64,000 nt of DNA. Source: Leptobrachium leishanense. Lineage: Eukaryota; Chordata; Amphibia; Anura; Megophryidae. The number at the start of each line of letters is the position of its first letter. Positions within the stretch are counted from its first letter, which is position 1. The notes under the pieces were generated by a model, which searched no databases, was not told where the DNA came from, and worked only from the letters and a program-made list of their open reading frames with translations. Of the stretch, positions 1-9,345 are shown piece by piece. The stretch spans positions 15,078,952 through 15,142,951 of the forward strand of contig CM019065.1 in NCBI GenBank assembly GCA_009667805.1, written 5' to 3'. Both the position numbers and the translations under genes were made by a program.

Positions 1-2
1 AG

Positions 3-740
3 CGTGCGGGATATGTGGGGTTTACGGTGGAAGACGCCACCATTATGTCTCCAGAAGGCCTCAGAATAAACCTGAAACCCTTACCACCTGGATTTGTCTA
101 CGGGTCAAATGGGACTGTTGTGCGAGAAGCAGACTTTCATGTTTTTGATCGCCCTCCTATGGAGATTGAACCTGCTGTGACACCTAGCACTCCCAGGCAG
201 CACTTTATAGCCAGTGCTACCAGCATTCCTCCCATAGCTCCTCAGAGTGGACATATGACTCCTAATGAACATTCCATGGACCCTGTCACTACCCGTGACA
301 ATGTTCCCAAAGACCCCACGGGCGTGGATCCCCTACCTCCAGGATGTGTACCAACCGTGGAGGATCCCACCACATCTGCCGCACCAGTTTCTGGAGATGC
401 CGATTCATCCAGTGATGTCCTGATGATCACTGCTGCTGTCACCACCTTGGCGACCCAGGTGGAAGCACTCACCCGTACTGTACAGGATATCCAGGGCGAC
501 CATAATTCCTTGGTGGTACAGGTACAGGACACCTTGGCTTCTGTCTACAGCCGTGCTGCAGATCCGGCAGACCTCCAGCATCCACCAAAGCCCCCGTTGC
601 ATCCTCTGACCACTGATGGCACATCAGAAAATACGGATGACCTACCAACCAGTGACCTGACCCAGAGTGAGACCCCCAAGGTGACCAGTAACAGCTCCAG
701 AGCAAAGACCCGAAGACGCCAAAGAAAGAAGCGTTCCTAG
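3..740 (+). CDS. C-terminal part of an LTR-retrotransposon ORF (partial, unknown family)
   Basis: An open frame runs from the window edge to a TAG at 738-740, about 245 codons; the true start lies outside the window. The protein is rich in Pro, Thr and Asp, has a probable short coiled coil (VTTLATQVEALTRTVQDI, encoded near 430-490) and ends in a very basic tail (TRRRQRKKRS). It is followed within 60 bp by a purine tract (AAGTGGGGGG) and then an LTR starting TGTCAGG, so its position is the last ORF of an LTR element. The heptad stretch resembles the segment VVTLASQVDSLADILQNL in the gag-only element at 29.8-30.5 kb, which suggests the two are related; this is inference. No catalytic pol motif or zinc knuckle is visible in the part present. 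Confidence 0.5.
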   Translation, partial: RAGYVGFTVEDATIMSPEGLRINLKPLPPGFVYGSNGTVVREADFHVFDRPPMEIEPAVTPSTPRQHFIASATSIPPIAPQSGHMTPNEHSMDPVTTRDNVPKDPTGVDPLPPGCVPTVEDPTTSAAPVSGDADSSSDVLMITAAVTTLATQVEALTRTVQDIQGDHNSLVVQVQDTLASVYSRAADPADLQHPPKPPLHPLTTDGTSENTDDLPTSDLTQSETPKVTSNSSRAKTRRRQRKKRS

Positions 741-783
741 GCTGGAGTTCCGGTCACTTAATCGCCCGGAGTGCGATTTCTAA

Positions 784-795
784 AGTGGGGGGTAC
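784..795 (+). other. Polypurine tract of LTR element
   Basis: AAGTGGGGGGTAC directly precedes the LTR start TGTCAGG. A purine run in this position is the plus-strand primer site of LTR retrotransposons. Confidence 0.6.
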
Positions 796-1317
796 TGTCA
801 GGATCGTACCTGTCCGTTCCTGTGCCATTCCATGCAAGAGGCAGCTGCATGAAAGGTGCTGCCCTTCTGCTGTGAACCAGCTAATAAACAGTTAAAAAAC
901 CACACACACACCACAGGTCACATGACACACCCCTGTGCCTAATCAATAAAGGCTCCACACACCCTTGGCCCAATGCTTCATTGTTGTCTCCTGTTCCTAT
1001 GAACAAGACCTGCAAACATCAAGCTCCAGAAACCTGCTTTCCCTATCCACTCCTCGTGTTTCCCCCTGCTAATCCCACCGTGCTCTCCCAGGAGCACAGA
1101 CCCTACCCAACGTGCTCTCCCTAGAGCAGCTACCCTCGCACCTGGACTCAAGGATTGCTTTCCCCACCACCCTCAGCCAACCTGTGAGTCTCATTGTGTC
1201 CTGTCCCACAGCCCTCCTGTGTGATTCTCCTCTCCCACGAACTGTGTGCATCCCCGAGACCTGCATATTGGGCTCATAACCTGAAAGGCAAGTACCTGCA
1301 AGGTATTAAACCTGACA
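796..1317 (+). mobile_element. 3' LTR (TGTCAGG...CCTGACA)
   Basis: The segment opens with TGTCAGG just after a polypurine tract and closes with its inverted form CCTGACA, giving the usual TG...CA ends. A polyadenylation signal (AATAAA) lies at about 944. The length of about 522 bp is normal for a Ty3/gypsy LTR. The matching 5' LTR is outside the window, so the target duplication cannot be checked. The same TGTCAGG/CCTGACA ends delimit the LTRs at 29280-29824 and 31475-32850. Confidence 0.65.
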
Positions 1318-2227
1318 TAGACGGAGGCGTCTTGGGGAGGAGGATGACGACTCTGAGTGGGACCTCAATGGATTTTGGTGACTGGTGTTCGTGATCTGGT
1401 TTCATGATTCTGTCTGCCATGTTTTTTGTTTTGGGTGCCCAGGAGGTCACCCGTAAGGGAGGGGGTTATGTCACGTCTCGGCCTTGCCCCCTGGTGATGA
1501 AGGGTCTTCATGTTTGTTTTTCCCCTATGGTGTGTCTGGCTGTGCTGTTTAGGGCTGATCTGGGGCTCTGTTGTGATCTCCTGGTCTGGGGTCACATGGC
1601 CCAATCACACAGACCCACTCCCTATATATTCCCAGCAGCACAGAGCCTCATTGACTGTTTGTGGAGTTTGATGGTGGTTCTGTCTGGTTCGTGTTTCCTG
1701 AGTTGCTGCAAAGCATTCCTGTTCAAGTGTTTTCTGGTTCTGACCTCGGCTTTATTTTTGACTATCCCTTCTACTCCCCCCTGGTACCGTATATTTCTGA
1801 TCTGTTGCCAACCTCTGCCTGATTGACGATTGTTGTATGTTTCATGTTTTATGTACCTTGTCTGTCTTAGTTTAGTATATTATTCAGAGGCCGCTTATAA
1901 GGACCTCTTTTAGTATAGTCTGTTTTGTTTACTGTCCTGCAGCCTGCTCACTTCACTGATTGTCAATTGTATCTTTGTTTCTCCGACTGCCCTGCAGCCT
2001 GCTCAATTCACGGATTGGCAGGCGTATCATTGTGTTTGAGTGTCCTAAGTTGTCTGTCGGTCTTGAAGCCTTCGGAGCTTAGTGGCAATTCTGTTCTGTT
2101 TTTTTGGTGCTCCTTGGTTTTGGAGAAATCCGTCTGTCCTTGTGTCCAGTCAGTTACCCACCTGCCTTAAGGGCTTCATCTCCTTTTCCAAGCCACCACG
2201 ATGGCCCAAGCAGGGGCTAACCGTTAC
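1318..2227 (+). mobile_element. 3' end of a second gypsy-type element: internal remnant, purine tract and LTR
   Basis: Positions 1318-1454 look like the 3' internal remnant of an older element. A purine tract (AAGGGAGGGGG, about 1455-1465) precedes an LTR at 1469-2227 that starts TGTCACG and ends TTACA. A TATA-like motif (CTATATATTCC) is at about 1620. The LTR stops exactly where hAT-derived sequence begins (2228), so this gypsy element inserted into the hAT. The LTR element at 1-1317 appears to have inserted into its 3' internal region. No coding domain remains. Confidence 0.55.
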
Positions 2228-2934
2228 AACTGTATGATAGTACTTGCAGGCCTGGCACCAAAAGCACAATATGTGGGTGCACTGCCACTGACGCCTGTAT
2301 CAGAGTCATATCCTCAGAGGGGTTACGGTGTGACGGCACTGCTGGGGACGCTAAAGGACCAATTTTGAAGCACCTATTGTTACTTTCATCCAAAGCCTGC
2401 ATAAGTTTCACAATAATTTAGCCACAAAATCACTAAACTTTTTCTACGTGTCCGAAAAGGTCTCCTCTTTTCATACAGACTGCCTCCCCAAGCAGTTGTT
2501 TATGGATAGATTAAAGGAAAAGCATTTACCGTCATTTGAAATGTCATTTTCTTGTTTTTAAGTGTTTCTATATATCCTAGAAATCCGCCACTTCACGGGC
2601 AGGTTATCAGGACCTCCTAGGCACGATATTTGAAGGAATTTTTAGTTTTTATTTTTAACCCTTATTTCATGGAAAACTCACTGTCCCTTTAAAAACGTTT
2701 TTTTTTTACTTTTTGTCCTTGTTTCCTGTCCCCCAGGGCACTACCCGGACCCCCATACACCTTTTATGGCAAATATTTAGCATATATGCCCTCTTGGAGG
2801 GCACTCTAAAAACCAAATTTTCAGCCCCATTGACTTGCATTGGGTTCGAGTTCGGGTTTGTGTTCGGACCCGAACATTTGGAAAGTTCGAGTTCGAATAC
2901 GAACCCGAACTCGGACGTGTTCGGCTCATCCCTA
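2228..2934 (+). mobile_element. 3' half of a ZBED-type hAT (terminal fragment)
   Basis: This fragment begins in the repeat rich in CATACAGT/TGCCAGGC motifs and ends with the terminal inverted repeat GGCTCATCCCTA. The same 3' region, including the segments with CAAGCAGTTGT, CATATATGCCCTC and repeated TTCGGGTTCG words, occurs at 10990-11499 and 59490-59970 on the plus strand and at 18604-19440 on the minus strand. It is the conserved 3' end of the hAT family whose transposase sits at 23.6-26.8 and 55-58 kb. Confidence 0.8.
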
Positions 2935-3006
2935 CTTGGAACTGGAGGTACCTCTAATCAAGTTTGCTTTTTGGAGGTGCGGGACATCGGGTTCTGGTGG
3001 GTTTAA

Positions 3007-3359
3007 GGCTAGGGTCAGACGAGCGCATTTTGTACGGACTGTGCGTCCATGCAGTACGGAAGCACGTTCTGACGGAAGACGCAGTAGTGGCCACACTGTC
3101 CGTTTTTGTGACTGACGTTATTTTTGACGGATGTAGATGGGAAATAAAATTAATATGAAAAAACATTTTGTCCGTCAAAAATGCTGGACGTATAAATGCA
3201 GTCCGTCTGACTACATTCCATCACTCACACACAAAGCTGTGTGGACGTTGCGGACGTGGTACACTGCGCACGTCCGGTCTAGCGATTTTACGTTCTTGCC
3301 TAACCTGCGGTAATGTGCGGCAACATGGACATGATAACTGCGCTCGACTGACCCCTGCC
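3007..3359. mobile_element. Harbinger-like MITE, TSD TAA
   Basis: Terminal inverted repeats GGCTAGGGTCAGAC (left) and a diverged GACTGACCCCTGCC (right) enclose 353 bp, flanked by TAA at 3004-3006 and 3360-3362. Three-base TWA duplications are typical of the PIF/Harbinger superfamily. No ORF is present. Further copies are at 9092-10746, 12321-12717, 18382-18603 (half), 20116-22195 and 53333-62453. Confidence 0.75.
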
Positions 3360-3654
3360 TAAATGGGATATTGTCTCCCAGGCCTCTCCTATGTCCAAGT
3401 CACCCTGTACCTGTAAAAGGTACAGGGTGTATGTGCTAATGTCGTTAGTTTCCGTTTATATGTTACTGTTATTGTCTGGGCCGTCTCTAATATTGACTAG
3501 GCCCTGGTCAAATATTTTCTTGGGAACCCCCCCCCCCTTTGGAATTTTGCTCTCCACCCCAACATCCTAAAAATAAAAAAACACACACATAGACTTGTCT
3601 CCTAAAATAAACTAAATCAATTTATTTATTTTATAATTTTATTGCAATTACACA

Positions 3655-4880
3655 AAAGGTGAAAGCACTCATCCAAACACTTATTATCTCCCGCTAGACA
3701 TGTGCATTTTATTTTGTTCAAATTCGGCTGAAAATGCACTTCCGAAAACGATACTCTGTCGTCTGTAATTTCAAAAGAATGAATCGATAGTGATCCAAAA
3801 CTATTTGAAATTATCACAAAAAAATCTATGCAATTCAATACAAAGCAAAGGGTTAATGGGCATTGGGCATCTCACAGGCTACAGCGTATGTCCCAGAAAA
3901 GGTTTAGTGGGCATCTCACAGGGCACAGCGTATGTACTAGCAAAGGATTAATGGGGGCATCTCACAGGGTCCCCTGTATTTTTTTTTTATTTACTCTTTT
4001 TGTTACTTTTTTGTTTTCCATTTTTATATCATTTTATAATGATTAAAAATGAATCAATCGATACCGATCCTAAATGATCCAAAACAAATGGAGAATCGAT
4101 TTGAAATGATCCGAAATGGAAATTCACAGAACGAAAAGATCCGTAACGATCCGAAACTAAAAATACTGCCGTGCACATGTCTATCTCCCGCCTTGGCTAC
4201 TGTAACCTCCTTCTCTCTGGCTTTAAGCGATCCCAGATTCTACCTCTGCGGTCTGTTACGAACTTCTGTGCCAGGCTCATCCACCTAACCTCCCGCACCT
4301 CTCACACCTCACCCCTTTGTCAATCTCTACACTGGCTCCCTGTTTCCTTTTAGAATACAATTCATTATATTAGTGCTCACATACAAAGCTCTCCATAACC
4401 GCGCCCCTATGTACAACTCCTCCCTTATTAGCAGGTACCTCACATCCCGACCACTTCACTCTGCCAATGATATGATGCTATCAGCTTCACGTACCCGCAC
4501 CCCCAACTCCCGCCTTCAAGACTTTTCCCAAGCTGACCCTTTCTTTAGAACCCTCCTCCCCCACAACATCAACAACTCTCCAGTTTTTCAAGAAGTCTCT
4601 GAAAAAACATTACTTTAGAGAAGCCTATCGTTTCACTCCCTAATCCCCACTGTTCATTTCCTGCTGCATCTTCCCACATAGCCCCCATGCGCTCCGTTAT
4701 TTCACATTCTCTATTAACCCTCACCTAGTTTGCCACCCCTATCCTTTTAGATTGTAAGCTCTTGAGCAGGGTCCTCTCGCCTACTGTACTGTGTGTTGAA
4801 CCTGTATGTGTATTGTTCTGCCTCCCATTGTAAAGCGCTGCGGAACTTGTTAGAGCTTTATAAAAACTAACTGTAACTGT
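3655..4880 (+). pseudogene. L2/CR1-type LINE, C-terminal ORF2 fragment and 3' tail
   Basis: Translation gives the end of a non-LTR retrotransposon ORF2: an IISRLGYCNLLLSGF-type stretch split by the MITE at 3695-4183, then SLHWLPV, LTYKALHNRAPMYNSSLI and further C-terminal residues to about 4620, in shifting frames. These words are typical of the region after the reverse-transcriptase domain in vertebrate L2/CR1-like LINEs. The 3' untranslated region follows, with the family-typical TAGATTGTAAGCTCTTGAGC (4749 on) and GCTTTATAAA near 4855. The element is 5' truncated and has no catalytic domain. Confidence 0.75.
3695..4183. mobile_element. hAT-type MITE with 8-bp target duplication
   Basis: Terminal inverted repeats TAGACATGTGCA and TGCACATGTCTA bound a 489-bp noncoding, AT-rich element. 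The 8-bp flanks TCTCCCGC at 3687-3694 and 4184-4191 are identical, which is the hAT signature. It split the L2-like LINE in its ORF2. A related 3' end (TGCACATGCCTA) is seen at about 52575-52588. Confidence 0.88.
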
Positions 4881-4944
4881 ATACCAAACATAACCATGAA
4901 ATTGAAAAGAAAAAAAGAAAGAAAAAACAACCCCTCACCCCAGG

Positions 4945-5100
4945 GGCGTACCTAGAGCATTTGCCACCTGGGCGGATCCTATTTTCGGCACCCCCCAACT
5001 GTAAAATGTAACAAAAAACATTCTTTTTTTGCTTCCTATTGGTGTTTTCTTCTGTGAAATTTGATTTGGTCACAGGGTTGGTCAGTGGGATATCTCTCCT
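4945..5100. repeat. Short dispersed-repeat fragment starting CAGGGGCGTACCTAGAG
   Basis: The segment starts with CAGGGGCGTACCTAGAG, a word that resembles hAT-type termini common in vertebrate repeats, and continues through GGGCGGATCC and a C-rich tract. No right terminus can be defined before the SINE begins at about 5127. It is noncoding. Confidence 0.35.
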
Positions 5101-5126
5101 GTGTTTCTCTTTAATTCTACAGTTGT

Positions 5127-5197
5127 ATGGCTAGCTCAGTTGGTAGATCATGAGACTCTTAATCTCAGGGTCGTGGGTTCGAGCCCCACATTGAGCG
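5127..5197 (+). tRNA. tRNA-Lys-like SINE head (pseudo-tRNA)
   Basis: Cloverleaf parts are recognisable: D-arm GCTAGCTCAGTTGGTAGA, anticodon loop CTCTTAA with CTT, and T-arm GGGTTCGAGCCCC. The acceptor stem is degraded at the 5' side and there is no discriminator/terminator arrangement of a real gene, because the sequence runs straight into the SINE body. It is a SINE promoter, not a functional tRNA gene. Confidence 0.8.
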
Positions 5198-5529
5198 AGT
5201 GTGTAATTTTGGGAATCCACAAGGTAGAGGAAGGGAGTATATTTAAAAGGAAACAAAGTAGCAAAACAAGAGGACATAGTCTTAGATTAGAGGGGCAAAG
5301 GTTTAAAAGGAACATCAGGAAGCATTATTTTACTGAGAGGATGGTGGATACATGGAACAGCCTTCCAGTTGAAGTGGTAGAGGCAAAAACAGTGATTAAA
5401 TTTAAGCAGGCATGGGATAGGCATAAGGCTATCCTAAACAAAAGATAAATCCAGGTAAAGTATCCATATAATTGGGCAGACTAGATGGGCTGAAAGGTTC
5501 TTATCTGCCGACATTTTCTATGTTTCTAT
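5127..5529 (+). mobile_element. tRNA-Lys-derived SINE with LINE 3' tail
   Basis: The head (5127-5197) is a tRNA-Lys(CTT)-like sequence: A box TGGCTAGCTCAGTTGG, anticodon arm GACTCTTAATCTC and B box GGTTCGAGCCC. From 5211 on the sequence matches the 3' end of the LINE at 10249-10567, including the last codons of that LINE's ORF2 and the terminal TCTATGTTTCTATG. Short flanking repeats GTTGT at 5122-5126 and 5530-5534 fit a target duplication. The A and B boxes would give RNA polymerase III transcription; the shared tail would let the LINE reverse transcriptase copy it. This is established SINE biology applied to visible sequence. Confidence 0.88.
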
Positions 5530-5647
5530 GTTGTTAGTGCTTTATAAATACTTGTAACTGTAACATATACACATACGTGCATACACATATACTGTACATC
5601 TACATACATATACCCCTTACACATATACAAATATACACACACACATA

Positions 5648-5690
5648 TTGTCATGCTGCTGGGTGACAGGCAAGACACTGCATCATATAT
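5648..5690. repeat. Minisatellite unit (ATTGTCATGCTGCTGGGTG)
   Basis: One unit of a repeat that recurs at 7910-8015 (GTCATGCTGCTGGTGCTGGG...CACTGCATCAC). The Tc1-like element at 5691 begins directly after it. Confidence 0.5.
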
Positions 5691-7235
5691 ACAGGTGAAA
5701 CTCAAAAAATTTGAATATGGTGCAAAAGTTCATTTATTTCAGTAATGCAACTTAAAAGGTGAAATTAATATATGAGACTCAGTTCAAGCCGTGATTTGTC
5801 ATAATTGTGGTGATTATGGTTACAGCTCATGAAAACCCCAAATCGACAATCTCAGAAAATGAGAATATTGTGAAAAGGTGCAATATTCTAGGCTCAAAGT
5901 GTCCCACTCTAATCAGCTAATTCAGCCATAACACATTCAAAGGGTTCCTGAGCCTTTAAATGGTCTCTCAGTCTGGTTCAGTAGGAATCACAATAATGGG
6001 AAAGACTGCTGACCTGACAGCTGTGCAGAAAACCATCATTGACGCCCTCCATAAGGAGGGGAAGACTCAAAAGGTCATTGCAAATGAAGTGGGATGTTCC
6101 CAAAGTGCTGTATCAAAGCACATCAATAGAAAGTTATGTGGAAGGGAAAAGTGTGGAAGAAAAATGTGCACAAGCAGCAGGGATGACCGCAGCCTGGAGA
6201 GGATTGTCAGGAAAAGGCCATTCAAAAGTGTTGGACTTTCACAAGGAGTGGACTGAGGCTGGAGTCAGTGCATCAAGAGCCACCACACACAGACGGATCC
6301 TGGACATGTGCTTCAAATGTCGTATTCCTCTTATCAAGCCACTCCTGAACAACAAACAAAGTCAGAAGCGTCTTACCTGGGCTAAAGAAAAACAGACCTG
6401 GTCTGTTGCTCAGTGGCTCCAAATTCCTCTTTTCTGATGAGAGCAATTTTTGCATCTCATTTGGAAACCAAGGACCCAGAGTATGGAGTAAGAATGGAGA
6501 GGCACACACTGCAAGATGCTTGAAGTCCAGTGTGAAGTTTCCACAGTCTGTGTTGATTCGGAGAGCCATGTCATCTGCTGGTGTTGGTCCACTGTGCTTC
6601 ATTAAGTCCAGGGTCAACGCAGCCGTCTACCAGGAGATTTTGGAGCACTTCATGCTTCCTTCCGCAGACGAGCTTTATGGGGATGCTGATTTCATTTTCC
6701 AGCAGGACTTGGCACCTGCCCACACTGCCAAAGTGCCAAAACCTGGTTCAATGACCATGGGATTACTGTGCTTGATTGGCCAGCAAACTTGCCTGACCTG
6801 AACCCCATAGAGAATCTATGGGGCATTGCCAAGAGAAAGATGAGAGACATGAGACCGAACAATGCAGAAGAGCTGAAGGCCACTATTGAAGCATCCTGGT
6901 CTTCCAAAACACCTCAGCAGTGCCACAGGCTGATAGCTTCCATGCCACGCCGGCCGCATTGAGGCAGGAATTGCTGCAAAAGGGGCCCAAACCAAGTACT
7001 GAGTACATCTGCAGCTTATACTTTTCAGAGGTCCCATATTGTTCTATGTACAATCCTTGTTTTATTGATTGCATGGAATATTCTCATTTTCGGAGATTGT
7101 GGATTTGGGGTTTTCATGAGCTGTAACCATAATCATCACAATTATGACAATTCACGGCTTGAACTATTGTTCTAAATTGCATAAATTGAAATAAATTAAC
7201 TTTTGCACGAAATTCTAATTTTTGGAGTTTCACGT
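5691..7235 (+). mobile_element. Tc1-like DNA transposon (decayed)
   Basis: Inverted termini are CAGGTGAAACTCAAAAAATT on the left and the imperfect complement ending GGAGTTTCACGTG on the right. A TA lies just before the left end; the right flank is now a GT microsatellite. The element carries a broken transposase at 5996-6990. The region between left terminus and start codon includes a second inverted-repeat section (GAAAACCCCAAATC near 5831 against GATTTGGGGTTTTCATGAGC near 7102). Confidence 0.85.
5996..6990 (+). pseudogene. Tc1-like transposase, frameshifted
   Basis: From ATG 5996 the protein opens with MGKTADLTAVQK and a helix-turn-helix DNA-binding region (KVIANEVGCSQSAVSKHI). After frame changes near 6230, 6405 and 6735 the catalytic core is seen: FSDESNF (first Asp), IFQQDLAPAHT (second Asp) and LNPIENLWG (third acidic residue). 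These are the DDE landmarks of the Tc1/mariner family, whose enzymes cut at the inverted repeats and insert at TA. All three catalytic residues are still encoded, but not in one frame, so no active product is expected. Total length of about 330 codons is normal for the family. Confidence 0.85.
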
Positions 7236-7253
7236 GTGTGTGTGTGTGTGTAA

Positions 7254-7309
<56 letters not shown>
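7233..7309. repeat. (GT)n / (AT)n microsatellite
   Basis: A GT run with one interruption (7233-7280) passes into an AT run (7281-7308). Confidence 0.95.
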
Positions 7310-7310
<1 letters not shown>

Positions 7311-7367
7311 TACAAGGGTTGTGATGGAGGACAAAAAGTGAGATAAAAAGCCTCCCGCTATGATTAG

Positions 7368-7903
7368 TTTGTTTATTATTGCAGAAGCCATTTGCACATC
7401 ACAGCAATTCAAAGAATTGTATCCCAAAGCTCCTGTGCTACACTCCCCATGTGCAGCAAGGAATTCTGGGTAGGATATGCAAATGACCCCTGTCTCGCTT
7501 TTATGCGTCCTGGGTCTGTTATTACATAGAACCCTAAAATCAATGCTATGCCACACTGTGGCTTTCTAGCAGAGATAAGGTTTATGCAACTGATCAAAGC
7601 CACTCCTAGGACAGCTGTTATTATTATTCTGTATTTTTCAGTATCTGTTTTGGGTTTATTGGACCCTCATCAGCTAGGAGCTAGGCATGATGACCAGGAG
7701 CAAGGCATGATAAGTTGGCATAGCATTGATTTTAGGGTTCTGTGTAATAACAGACCCAGGATGCATAAAAGCGAGACAGGGGTCATTTGCATATCCTACC
7801 CAGAGTTCCTTGCTGCACATGGGGAGTGTAGCACAGGAGCTCTGGGATACAATTCTTTGAATTGCTATGATGTGCAAGTGGCTTCTGCAATAATAAACAC
7901 ACT
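7368..7903. mobile_element. Foldback element with about 188-bp inverted arms
   Basis: Arm 7368-7553 is repeated, inverted and about 95% identical, at 7716-7903; the loop is about 162 bp. Shared words include TTTGCATATCC, AATTCTTTGAATTGC and the complement of CATAGCATTGATTTTAGGG. Both strands therefore show the same 40-residue open stretch, which is a by-product of the symmetry. The loop holds GGACCCTCATCAGCTAGGAG. No transposase or clear target duplication is visible, so the superfamily is unknown. Confidence 0.7.
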
Positions 7904-7904
7904 T

Positions 7905-8020
7905 ATATATATTGTCATACTGCTGGTGCTGGGTGTCAGGCAAGACACTGCATCACACACATATATTGTCATGCTGCTGGTGCTGGGTGACAGACAGCAC
8001 ACTGCATCACACATAGGGAG
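7905..8020. repeat. Minisatellite, two units of about 55 bp
   Basis: Two units (7910-7960 and 7964-8015) read TATATTGTCAT(A/G)CTGCTGG...CACTGCATCACAC. They match the single unit left of the Tc1-like element at 5648-5690. Confidence 0.7.
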
Positions 8021-8321
8021 GTTATGATGCTCTCAGATGGCTTTTTAATTACTATTCCACTGGACTCTTGTCCCCCTCAGGTCCCCATGCTCTGATCCCC
8101 AGGTAACCATATGTAGCTATGAATGCCAGGGGTACACCTGATGAGCGTTTCCACCCTAGCTGCTCACACAATGCCCAGCCAGCCACATGAGCATCCTGAG
8201 GGTGTTGCCTGGGGATGCTGTAGGGCCCCCTGCCAGCTAACACACCTTCATGATGTCGGGTTAGAGATCACCTAAATGGGGGCTTGTATAGGAAAGGGGC
8301 AGGAACAGAGGTCCTCTTAAT
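8021..8321. other. Unassigned sequence
   Basis: Single-copy looking sequence between the minisatellite and the next hAT. No ORF above about 60 codons that looks coding, and no repeat boundary except the CTCTTAAT target duplication at its end. Confidence 0.4.
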
Positions 8322-9345
8322 TAGGGATGAGCTGTTCGGGTTCGGACAGTTCGGAGTTCGGCCCGAACTTTGGCAGTTCGAAAGTTTGCGAACTTCGAAC
8401 TTTTTGGGTGTGTTCGGTTCGAGTTCGGGAAAAAAAAAGAAATTTTGAAAAAGTATAAAAAATGCTTAAAAAATACTAAAAAATCTAGAAATAAAGAGAC
8501 TCTTTACTGCAGAATATTATAAGCAACGGTTTATTAGATATTGAATTAAAAACTAATGTCTAGGTGCAAAGATTCTCACCTCTAAATGACCTTTTTTTTT
8601 TTTCAAACGGCATAAAAACAACAGATGTTTTAGTTTGGTCTAATCAATTTCATACATTTTATCTAGAATGAAGGTGTGCGGTGTCTGCTTCTGTTCTGAG
8701 TGAGTAATTTCCCTCCTAAAACTTCCTAGTATGCTGCATTTAACTGCTGTGTGAAAAAATACAAAATTTCCTCATTGCCCGCTTTTAACATCTAAATCAA
8801 TGTTATTTTTCACCTCGGGATTAAACATTCCCAGGGTTATTCAGAGAGCGGTGAAAAGCAGGAGAATAACTGGAGAAGTGAAAATTCTAGGTCAAAATAG
8901 CCAAACCAGAAAAATTCTCCCAATTTTCTCACTTTCCAAATCGGCTATTTGGTCTAGATCGTTCTCTTCTCCTGCCAATTCTCCTGGCTTTCACCTCTCT
9001 CTCGGGGTTGTTCAGAGAAAGGTGAAAACCAGGAGAATGACAGGAAAAGAGAACAATCTGGACCAAATAGCCGATTTGGAAAGTGAGATAAGGCTAGGGT
9101 CAGACTAACGCATTTTTCACAGCGACCGTCAAAAAGTGCATCCGAACGCATTGCCGTATTTTTTCACGGAATGCGCGAAAACGGTCATACGATGCGCATT
9201 TTTGTGCGTGATTTTTTACGGATCCAAACCAGGAAACTTTGGGTGTCTGGATGTTATGTTGGCCGGACATGAGCAGTGTCTGACGTCTCCTAATCACGCA
9301 CACACGCCGCTATGTAGACGCAGCGCAATCTGTAGGTCCGTACTA

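Noticed and set aside
15..1404. Host gene with 3' UTR at the window start
   Set aside because: The ORF is followed by a polypurine tract and an LTR with TGTCAGG/CCTGACA ends, so it belongs to a retrotransposon.
1404..2170. 140- and 81-codon ORFs in 1.4-2.2 kb
   Set aside because: They lie within an LTR; no domain, no supporting features.
5127..5197. Functional tRNA-Lys gene
   Set aside because: The acceptor stem is degraded and the sequence continues into a SINE body with target duplications.
7230..8027. Protein shared by both strands (MWHSIDFRVLCNNRPR)
   Set aside because: Arises from the inverted arms of the foldback element.
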